Shown here: positions 57,884 through 64,000 of the stretch, piece after piece
Position numbering within the stretch: the stretch's first letter is position 1
Layout of the letters: each line of letters opens with the position of its first letter
Source of the DNA: Sulfuracidifex metallicus DSM 6482 = JCM 9184
GTDB taxonomy: Archaea > Thermoproteota > Thermoprotei_A > Sulfolobales > Sulfolobaceae
Assembly (NCBI GenBank): GCA_032834875.1
Contig: CP135238.1
Location: 1,494,011 to 1,558,010, forward strand
Length of the DNA: 64,000 bases
Direction of reading: 5' to 3'
Notes under the pieces: model-generated
Databases searched by the model: none
What the model was told of the DNA's origin: nothing
The model's input: the letters and a program-made list of their open reading frames with translations, nothing else
Position numbers and translations under genes: made by a program

Positions 57884-58771
57884 ATTAAAATTGCTGTGAT
57901 TCATGAGTCTCAAAAGGTTACTGAAGCGTCGAAAGAACTTCTGCAAGAGATAAAATCCCAAGGTCATTCAGCATATTACATTAGACCATCCAAACTTAAC
58001 GTGATAATATCTAAGAAAGGGGAGGAAATTAACTACGCTGGAAGGAACTTTACTTTAGATGGCGCCCTAATAAGAAACGTTGGTTCTATAACTACGACGG
58101 AGCAGCTCGTCAAGAGGTTTAACTCACTGAAGGCTCTAAGACATATTGGAATAACAACAATGAACTCGCCTGAGTCTATAGCTTTAGCTAGAGACAAATA
58201 CGCTAGTCTACTTGAGCTTTCAAAGAACGGTATCCCTGTACCTGAAACCGCTATGGTAGAGGACCCCAAGGAAGCGATGTTGCTAACTCAGAGATGGGGA
58301 GAGGTCGTAATAAAACCCCTCATAGGTAGTCTAGGTCTAGGGTCTGTAAAGGTCTCAGACCCTGATATAGCCTATAGGGTATCTAAATCCATACTTTCCG
58401 TAAATCAGCCTGTATATGTTCAAAAATATATTAAGAAGCCTGATAGAGATATAAGGGTATTTGTAGTGGGGGATGAGGTAATTGGGAGTATATTCAGGTT
58501 TGCTAATGGAAGTTGGAAAACTAACGTAGCTCAAGGGGCAGTAGCTCAGGTTGTTACATTATCTGCGGAATTGAAAGAGATAGGACTTAAGGTAATAAAA
58601 GCCATGAAAATGGATTACGCTGGAATAGATGTAGTTGAGGATACCGAAGGAAAGGATTACAAAGTCCTGGAAGTAAATGCATCACCTTTATGGCATGGGT
58701 TCAAGTCAGCTACTGGGATTGACCCTGCAAGATTTATAGTTAAGCATCTTTTAGAAAAGATTAAGAAATGA
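57884..58771 (+). CDS. RimK/LysX-like ATP-grasp ligase with non-standard start
   Basis: An ATP-grasp ligase of about 295 residues. ATP-site motifs are VVIKPLIGSLGLGSVKV, VQKYIKKPDRDIRVFVVGDE and YKVLEVNASPLWHGFK. The family begins with IAVIHESQK; here this is encoded from ATT AAA ATT GCT GTG (57884 on) with no ATG before it in frame. GGTGA at 57873-57877 is a good ribosome site 6 nt before the ATT, so an AUU start is likely; alternatively GTG 57896 is used and the first strand is lost. ATG GTG AAA TAA (57871) is one base out of frame. Likely adds amino acids such as glutamate to a cofactor or protein. Confidence 0.8.
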   Translation: MKIAVIHESQKVTEASKELLQEIKSQGHSAYYIRPSKLNVIISKKGEEINYAGRNFTLDGALIRNVGSITTTEQLVKRFNSLKALRHIGITTMNSPESIALARDKYASLLELSKNGIPVPETAMVEDPKEAMLLTQRWGEVVIKPLIGSLGLGSVKVSDPDIAYRVSKSILSVNQPVYVQKYIKKPDRDIRVFVVGDEVIGSIFRFANGSWKTNVAQGAVAQVVTLSAELKEIGLKVIKAMKMDYAGIDVVEDTEGKDYKVLEVNASPLWHGFKSATGIDPARFIVKHLLEKIKK

Positions 58772-58822
58772 GGACTAACAAACCGTCTGAAAGGTGAAGA
58801 TGAGCTCTCGCCCTGATCTTAA
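58761..58822 (+). ncRNA. C/D box sRNA overlapping the ATP-grasp gene's stop
   Basis: All elements have canonical spacing: terminal stem TTAAGA/TCTTAA (58761-58766 with 58817-58822), C box ATGAGGA (58768-58774), guide CTAACAAACCGT (12 nt), D' box CTGA (58787-58790), spacer AAG, C' box GTGAAGA (58794-58800), guide TGAGCTCTCGCC (12 nt), D box CTGA (58813-58816). C and C' differ from consensus RTGATGA by one base each. The C box contains the TGA stop of the ligase gene. Predicted targets are segments matching ACGGUUUGUUAG and GGCGAGAGCUCA; not verified. Confidence 0.78.
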
Positions 58823-58824
58823 CG

Positions 58825-59277
58825 TTAGTCTACGTTTCTTTTCTCCTTTAGTACTCTTAATACTATCATAGTATAAGTTGAAGTTACACCCTCCAAGTTA
58901 CCTAACTTATCCAAGACCTTAGCCAGCTCTTCTCTGGTCTCGACTCTAACCTTGAGGAGAGCGTAAAACTCTCCTGTAACGTCATATATTTCAAAAATTT
59001 CCTTTTGTTTTATCAACTCTTCTATTACTTTCTCATATTGTTTAGGCTCTGCCTTGATCATTACGAAAGCTACTACACTTAGGCCTATCTTATCGAAATC
59101 GATATCTGTAAAGAAACCCTTTATAACACCGTTCTCCTTAAGTCGCTTTATTCTCATGTAAATTGTCGCTTCGCTTAGGTTCAGCATCTTAGCGAGTCTT
59201 GAAAAAGGTATTCTTGCATCTTCCTGTAATATGTTCAAGATTCTTTTATCCACATCGTCAAGATAATACGAATTCAA
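58825..59277 (-). CDS. Lrp/AsnC-family transcriptional regulator
   Basis: A 150-residue protein with an N-terminal helix-turn-helix ([21 protein letters not shown] and [19 protein letters not shown], core about 9-48) and a C-terminal RAM/Lrp sensor domain ([27 protein letters not shown]). It uses a TTG start overlapping the TGA of the FAD protein gene (TTGA), so it is expressed with that reductase. Its effector, probably an amino acid, cannot be inferred. Confidence 0.92.
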   Translation of the reverse strand: MNSYYLDDVDKRILNILQEDARIPFSRLAKMLNLSEATIYMRIKRLKENGVIKGFFTDIDFDKIGLSVVAFVMIKAEPKQYEKVIEELIKQKEIFEIYDVTGEFYALLKVRVETREELAKVLDKLGNLEGVTSTYTMIVLRVLKEKRNVD

Positions 59278-60266
59278 AAGATTGTCCTCCCCAGTAATTT
59301 TAGTAGATCGAAGTTGTTAAAGTCACCTAACGCTACTTTAAGTACTAACTTAGGATCAGACTTCATCAAGACTTTCGTTAATCCTTCAAGCTTATCCTTT
59401 CCTTTAGAATCGGAAACTATCTTGGCGTGAACCTTAAGGGAATTATATAACTTAGACTTCTTGAATTCCTTTTTAAAGTCCTTATTTTCCAGAATGGATT
59501 CAGCCATAATTTTAGCTGAAATTATTGACGGCCGTATGCCTTCTCCTGTAAGGGCATAAACTGTACCTAAAGCCTCACCCATGTAGTTACCGTTTAGTCT
59601 GTCCTCTACAACTCCAGTGTCTGAAACCCTAGCCCCATGAAAAAGGGATACCCTTCCCTTGACTAATGGCTTCAATCTCTCTTGAAGAAAATTGACGTCT
59701 GCATATCCTCCTATTCCTATCTTAGCTCCCTCTCTATCTGGAAAGACCCATGCATAGCCTAACAAGTCACTGTAGAAATAGAAGTCCACGACTTCAGGAT
59801 CTTGAGGGAAATCTGTAACGTATTGTATGGCTGGAACTGTTCTATCCTTAGGTAATGAGTAGTGCCCGTTTGCAAAAATAACCTTATCAGCCTTAAGCTC
59901 TTGGGAACTTACGAAAGGCTTTCCTTCCTTAGCTGAGACATTTGATTTATATTTAACGTTGAGTTGAGATGCCATATCTCGGAGCATCATCGGTTTATCT
60001 ACTATGTATCCAAGTCTTTCATCTCCTCTTATATCGTGTACGATCTTTCCGTCAAGGAATATTCTAAACCCCTTTATTTCGCTTACGATGTGTTCCTTTT
60101 TTAAAGGAATTAAGTCTTCCACGCCATTCATCAATCCCCAAGCACAAGGTTTATATCCTACCTTGTCCAGTCCCTCGTAAACTGTAACGTCATAGTTCCT
60201 TCTTCCCTTCATTAACCAGGCAAAGGATAAACCAGCAGGACCTCCTCCTACTACAGCTATGTCCAT
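59274..60266 (-). CDS. Geranylgeranyl reductase-like FAD-dependent oxidoreductase
   Basis: The 330-residue flavoprotein has [15 protein letters not shown] (about 5-19), the [11 protein letters not shown] motif where GGRs have DKPCGDAVS (about 41-51), and [19 protein letters not shown] (about 228-246), the second FAD motif with GxGI replaced. It is a shorter member of the GGR/UbiH group than the true GGR at 62.6 kb. Substrate unknown; isoprenoid saturation is possible. It precedes the Lrp regulator with a stop/start overlap. Confidence 0.8.
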   Translation of the reverse strand: MDIAVVGGGPAGLSFAWLMKGRRNYDVTVYEGLDKVGYKPCAWGLMNGVEDLIPLKKEHIVSEIKGFRIFLDGKIVHDIRGDERLGYIVDKPMMLRDMASQLNVKYKSNVSAKEGKPFVSSQELKADKVIFANGHYSLPKDRTVPAIQYVTDFPQDPEVVDFYFYSDLLGYAWVFPDREGAKIGIGGYADVNFLQERLKPLVKGRVSLFHGARVSDTGVVEDRLNGNYMGEALGTVYALTGEGIRPSIISAKIMAESILENKDFKKEFKKSKLYNSLKVHAKIVSDSKGKDKLEGLTKVLMKSDPKLVLKVALGDFNNFDLLKLLGRTIF

Positions 60267-60275
60267 ATTTTCACC

Positions 60276-60776
60276 TTACTTTCTAAAATACATCATAGCT
60301 AAAATTCCCATTATTAAGAAACCTGAATAAACAACTATAAGTTCGTAGAAGTTATCTAGGAACCTTCCGACGAGGCCCCCTATGAAGACTAATAAAAGTA
60401 AGGCAAGGAAACCGTTTCCAGTAGATAATATATTTCCTGTTCTTATTAAATTCTTTAGGAATCTTAGAGAAAATGCAAAGGAAACTATGAAAGGTATAGC
60501 GTCAACTAGAGCTATTGCAGCGAAGTATCTGGGTTCAAGGGGAAGAATCAGGAATACTCCCAGCCCTCCACCTAATGCAACCAGACCACTGAAGTACGTG
60601 CTAGTTACGGATGCCTTATATCCAGTCCAAGGTCTTTCGTTGTAAAGAAAATATCCTGCAATAGTTAGGTCTATTATGGAGCCTATTACAAAGGCTGGAA
60701 GATTATGGACGAAACCAGGGACAGCAGTTAACAAGATAAGTAAAACCGAAACTATGAGTACTGTTGTATCCTTCAT
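60276..60776 (-). CDS. Membrane protein of unknown function upstream of the FAD protein
   Basis: I take ATG 60776 (MKDTTVLIV) as the start; an ATG 54 bp upstream would add a Phe/Tyr-rich leader. The 166-residue protein has about five transmembrane segments with short loops (for example YNERPWTGYKAS). It lies 9 bp upstream of the GGR-like FAD protein gene, so the two are probably co-transcribed, and may form a membrane-bound redox pair. That is speculative. Confidence 0.65.
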   Translation of the reverse strand: MKDTTVLIVSVLLILLTAVPGFVHNLPAFVIGSIIDLTIAGYFLYNERPWTGYKASVTSTYFSGLVALGGGLGVFLILPLEPRYFAAIALVDAIPFIVSFAFSLRFLKNLIRTGNILSTGNGFLALLLLVFIGGLVGRFLDNFYELIVVYSGFLIMGILAMMYFRK

Positions 60777-60830
60777 GTTCGAAGGGAAGTAGTAAGTAAA
60801 AAATAAAAAATATATCTGTAACATTATCAC

Positions 60831-61640
60831 GTGATATCTTCTATTCCTGTGATTATTTTACATGGTGGAGCAGGCTATTGGGAAGGGAAAGATTTACATG
60901 AAGTTGAGAAAGCTATCAGGGAAGCCACGGAGAGGGGCTTTGAGGAATTCAGCTCTGGCTCGTCCATAGAAGCGGTAGTAGAAGCAATATCCTTTATGGA
61001 GGACTCTGGGCTCTTCGACGCTGGTAAGGGTAGCGTAAAGAACAGTGAAGGAAATGTTGAAATGGATGCCGGTTTGATGGACGGGAAAACTATGAGTGCA
61101 GGTTCGGTGGTTCTTGTCAATTCTGGGAATCCAATCAGGGAGGCATTGAAAGTTATGAGAAAAGGTAAACACGTAATTATAGCTAAGGGAATTCAGACAA
61201 CGTCTAGCTTTCATGACTCTGGGGGAGACACAGTAGGAGCCGTTGCCTTAGACAAGGAAGGAAGAATAGTGGCAGGCACCAGTACAGGAGGAATATCTGG
61301 AAAGGATCCAGGGAGGATAGGAGATTCTCCAATACCCGGCGCAGGTTTCTACGCTACTGAGAGAATAGGTGTATCTTCAACTGGAATAGGAGAGATAATA
61401 TTGAAGACGCTTCCAGCAAAGGAGGTTGACATCTTGTTTTCTATGGGTTTAACATTGGATAACGCTATAAGATCTTCAGTTGATAAGGTCACTTCGATAT
61501 TTGGTAAAGGAAATATAGGAATGATAGGATTAAGTAAATATGGTGAGGTTTCTGCCCATTTTAACACAAACGGAATGCCAAGATGTTTTAAGAATAGTGA
61601 AAAGACTCAATGTCTTATATATAAGGGTGATTTCCAGTGA
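60831..61640 (+). CDS. Isoaspartyl peptidase/L-asparaginase (Ntn hydrolase)
   Basis: A 269-residue plant-type asparaginase. [14 protein letters not shown] opens the fold. The autocleavage site is [11 protein letters not shown], where Thr becomes the N-terminal nucleophile after processing (about residue 133). [24 protein letters not shown] is split across about 143-166 and contains the substrate loop. GTG start at 60831. The stop overlaps the next gene's GTG. It probably degrades asparagine and repairs isoaspartyl peptides. Confidence 0.93.
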   Translation: MISSIPVIILHGGAGYWEGKDLHEVEKAIREATERGFEEFSSGSSIEAVVEAISFMEDSGLFDAGKGSVKNSEGNVEMDAGLMDGKTMSAGSVVLVNSGNPIREALKVMRKGKHVIIAKGIQTTSSFHDSGGDTVGAVALDKEGRIVAGTSTGGISGKDPGRIGDSPIPGAGFYATERIGVSSTGIGEIILKTLPAKEVDILFSMGLTLDNAIRSSVDKVTSIFGKGNIGMIGLSKYGEVSAHFNTNGMPRCFKNSEKTQCLIYKGDFQ

Positions 61641-62176
61641 AAACTTTAGTCTTAAGTAATATAAGGTTCCCAGAACCCCACATAGAGAGCACATTATCTA
61701 CAATAATAAAGAAGGAGGAACCGGAGACAATAGTGCTGGACGGCGATACAACTCAGTGTTATTGGGATTACGAATGTCCTAGAGTAATAGATGTGCTGTA
61801 CGTTATAAGGAGCATTGCACCGTGGGCCCAAGTTGTCTACGTTCAGGGCGATATGGATCCACACGCAGTGAAATGCATAACCGCAGAGCCTAGATACAGG
61901 GAAGAGATAATTGGAACTACAATGTACATAACTGAGGCAGCTTCAGTGAAGTACTACATTCTTCATGGTCATCAGGGAGACCTTGACCAATTGAGGAGGA
62001 GTATCGGAGCTGGACCTTGGGATTGGGTAGTCTTAGGACAGCCAAAAAGGCTAGAAATAGACAAGTTAGCCAGAGTAATATATGTTGGCGGAATAACTAG
62101 GGAATATCCTCCAGATAGCAGAGGCTATCTAGTGCTAACGGACTCATCTCATTACATAAGGAGCCTCAAGGCCTAA
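61637..62176 (+). CDS. Metallophosphoesterase-like protein with altered first motif
   Basis: The 179-residue protein has the fold of small metallophosphoesterases: [11 protein letters not shown] (GD motif, about 34-44), [10 protein letters not shown] (in place of GNHD, about 74-83) and [10 protein letters not shown] (GHxH-like). The first D-x-H motif of the family (SDxHG) is replaced by [10 protein letters not shown], removing one expected metal ligand. Catalysis may be weak or different. It starts at GTG 61637 overlapping the asparaginase stop (GTGA), and is followed by an unknown gene. Confidence 0.7.
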   Translation: MKTLVLSNIRFPEPHIESTLSTIIKKEEPETIVLDGDTTQCYWDYECPRVIDVLYVIRSIAPWAQVVYVQGDMDPHAVKCITAEPRYREEIIGTTMYITEAASVKYYILHGHQGDLDQLRRSIGAGPWDWVVLGQPKRLEIDKLARVIYVGGITREYPPDSRGYLVLTDSSHYIRSLKA

Positions 62177-62196
62177 AGGTAAACATTATTATGTGA

Positions 62197-62598
62197 ATGT
62201 TTGATTACTCATTTATGTCAATAACGTATAGGCCCATAATTGTAATCTCTTCTACTAGACCGGAGAACATACCAGACCTAATAAAATATGTATTCAGAAG
62301 TTCGAGGGCTAGTAGTGGCAAGAAAGTATATTTACACTTCATTACAGATATTCCGTTTCACGAATTTACTTCGTATGCTAGAGAACCATTACTTGATAAC
62401 ATAGATCTGGGCGTTGAAATCTTTACTTGGAAAGAAGACGAGATCGAGAAAATGATGAAGGTGATTCAAGAAGAGTTCTCAGATAATGTAGGTATAATAT
62501 TTTATTGCGATGAAGAAAAGAGAAATATAATAAAGAAAATATCTCAGTCTATTCCAAATTCCTATAAGGTAAATTTAGTTAAGGACATGTGTAAGTAG
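62197..62598 (+). CDS. Small protein of unknown function
   Basis: The 133-residue protein is alpha/beta (YRPIIVISSTRPENIPDLI, KVYLHFITDIPFHEF, NVGIIFYCDEEKRNIIKKI), like a small Rossmann-type domain, but I do not recognise a family. ATG 62197 follows an ATG TGA minimal frame at 62191. It lies between the phosphoesterase-like gene and GGR on the same strand with separate A/T-rich upstream regions. Confidence 0.58.
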   Translation: MFDYSFMSITYRPIIVISSTRPENIPDLIKYVFRSSRASSGKKVYLHFITDIPFHEFTSYAREPLLDNIDLGVEIFTWKEDEIEKMMKVIQEEFSDNVGIIFYCDEEKRNIIKKISQSIPNSYKVNLVKDMCK

Positions 62599-62638
62599 TT
62601 TTATAGCTACATATATCTCAATTATTAGTTAGATAGTC

Positions 62639-63994
62639 TTGAAGGACTTAAAGTACGACGTCCTCATTATAGGTGGAGGATTAGCTGGTTCTTCTACTGC
62701 ATGGCACCTTTCTGGGAAGGGAATAAAGGTTCTTCTAATTGACAGCAAGCCTTGGAATAGAATAGGGGACAAACCTTGTGGAGACGCAGTAAGTAAGGAG
62801 CATTTCGATAATTTAGGTCTTCCATATCCTGAAGGTGATCAACTTGAAGGCAAAATTGAGGGCATAAAGCTGTATAGCCCAGACATGAAGACGGAGTGGA
62901 CTGTAAAAGGAGAAGGTTTCGAGTTGAACGCTCCAGCTTACACTCAACGCCTATTGAAGGAAGCTCAGGATAAGGGAGTTGAAGTAATGGATAATACAAC
63001 ATCAATGAAGCCTTTAGTTGAAGGAGGAAAGGTTGTAGGATCCATAATTTACAACAGAAGGACAAACGAGACTCTCGAGGTTAGAGCTAACGTCACTGTA
63101 GACGCCACTGGTTATTCAATGAGCTTCAGAAGTAAATTGCCTCAGCAATTACCCGTAACTGAACCCTTAGACGACAGAGATGCAGATGTAGCATATAGAG
63201 AAGTCCTTTATACTAAGGATGAAATTGAAGACTATAAGTATCTCAAAATATTTGTCTCACAGAAGGCCTCTCCTGGAGGGTATTGGTGGTATTTTCCTAA
63301 AGGTCCTAACAAGGTCAACGTCGGTTTAGGAATACAAGGAGGAATGGGATATCCTAGCATACACGACTTTTATCAGAAGTATTTAGATCAATATGCCCCC
63401 GACGTCGATAAGGATAGGTTGGTGGTAAAGGGAGGAGCATTAGTTCCAACTAGAAGACCTCTTGCCACGATAGTCTGGGATGGAATGGCGGTTATAGGAG
63501 ATTCAGCTTTCACTGTAAATCCAGTTCATGGAGGTGGTAAAGGTTCTGCTATGATTTCAGGTTTCTGTGTTGCGAGATCTATAATGGGTGCATTAGAAAA
63601 AAATGACTACAGCAAGGAGTCCATGTGGGATGCAAATCTATGTTATATTGAAAGGTATGGTGCCAAGCAGGCCAGTCTAGATCTATTTAGACGCTTCTTA
63701 CAGAAGCTTTCCGATGAGGATATAGACTACGGAATGAGGAAGAAGGTGATAAAGGAGGAGGACCTTTTGGTGGCCAGTGAAAAAGGCGACTTGCAACTTT
63801 CTGTTGCGGAGAAAGCTACTAGGGTAATTGCAGGGCTAGGCAGGCCATCACTATTGATGAAACTTAAGACGGTCGCCGAGTACATGAAGAAGATTAAGGA
63901 ACAATACAAGTCATATCCTCAAGATCCTAAGGAACTAATGATATGGAAATCCCAAACTGATTCCATCATCTTAGATTTTAATAAGTCAATTTAA
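62639..63994 (+). CDS. Geranylgeranyl reductase (digeranylgeranylglycerophospholipid reductase)
   Basis: The 451-residue FAD enzyme saturates the isoprenoid chains of archaeal membrane lipids. It closely follows the Sulfolobus acidocaldarius GGR as I recall it: [17 protein letters not shown] (about 9-25), [18 protein letters not shown] (about 35-52, with the conserved Cys47), [20 protein letters not shown] and [20 protein letters not shown] (second FAD site, about 285-304). Translation starts at a TTG (62639), giving [11 protein letters not shown]. The stop is 6 bases before the end of the window, so the gene is complete. Confidence 0.95.
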   Translation: MKDLKYDVLIIGGGLAGSSTAWHLSGKGIKVLLIDSKPWNRIGDKPCGDAVSKEHFDNLGLPYPEGDQLEGKIEGIKLYSPDMKTEWTVKGEGFELNAPAYTQRLLKEAQDKGVEVMDNTTSMKPLVEGGKVVGSIIYNRRTNETLEVRANVTVDATGYSMSFRSKLPQQLPVTEPLDDRDADVAYREVLYTKDEIEDYKYLKIFVSQKASPGGYWWYFPKGPNKVNVGLGIQGGMGYPSIHDFYQKYLDQYAPDVDKDRLVVKGGALVPTRRPLATIVWDGMAVIGDSAFTVNPVHGGGKGSAMISGFCVARSIMGALEKNDYSKESMWDANLCYIERYGAKQASLDLFRRFLQKLSDEDIDYGMRKKVIKEEDLLVASEKGDLQLSVAEKATRVIAGLGRPSLLMKLKTVAEYMKKIKEQYKSYPQDPKELMIWKSQTDSIILDFNKSI

Positions 63995-64000
63995 GAAATA

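Overview
The window is AT-rich archaeal DNA from a member of the Sulfolobales. The lineage call rests on the herA-mre11-rad50-nurA repair operon, a geranylgeranyl reductase very like the Sulfolobus enzyme, an archaeal PEP carboxylase, parts of a methylmalonyl-CoA mutase system as used in the 3-hydroxypropionate/4-hydroxybutyrate cycle, a sulfide:quinone oxidoreductase whose cysteines sit at 129, 178 and 350 as in Acidianus, GGTGA-type ribosome sites, apparently leaderless genes, and an SSV-type integrase fragment. The genus cannot be fixed from the sequence alone.

Layout. 0-11 kb: phosphodiesterase-like fragment, thioredoxin, D-aminoacyl-tRNA deacylase, phosphatases, CBS proteins, an SMC-like ATPase, a decayed IS200/IS605-type relic (about 7.0-7.3 kb), nucleoside hydrolase, Fur regulator and CDF transporter. 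11.8-18 kb: the DNA-end-processing operon herA-mre11-rad50-nurA (minus strand), with herA interrupted by one base in a G tract. 18-20 kb: a small protein built from three identical 55-residue repeats, a C/D sRNA candidate and an internally deleted tnpB. 20-36.6 kb: Nnr, peroxiredoxin, PEP carboxylase, sqr plus a DUF1641 repeat protein, MeaB and the B12 subunit of methylmalonyl-CoA mutase, DtxR, DedA and TauE genes, then a tandem H/ACA and C/D sRNA pair before uracil-DNA glycosylase. 36.7-49 kb: OLD-like ATPase, glutamate dehydrogenase, NUDIX, CysS, PGI/PMI, CoA-disulfide-reductase-like enzyme and a second NurA-HerA pair. 49-56 kb: thioesterase, MFS transporter, Hjc, zinc-ribbon protein, an integrase N-terminal relic overlapping tRNA-Leu(GAG), release factor aRF1, purine salvage. 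56-64 kb: prenyl synthase, ATP-grasp ligase with an overlapping C/D sRNA, Lrp regulator, two FAD reductases of the GGR type, asparaginase.

The most striking observation is at aRF1 (53562 onward). Its conserved N-terminus is encoded one base out of frame from the only credible start codon, and the junction reads ATG AGT CTT TGA C. CTT TGA C is the same slippery stop used for autoregulatory +1 frameshifting in bacterial release factor RF2. The alternative is a one-base sequencing error. Two other genes (thioesterase at 49.5 kb, ATP-grasp ligase at 57.9 kb) also have N-termini that no standard start codon reaches in frame. Other points of note are three or four small guide-RNA candidates at gene ends, the perfect protein-internal tandem repeats, and the second NurA-HerA module.
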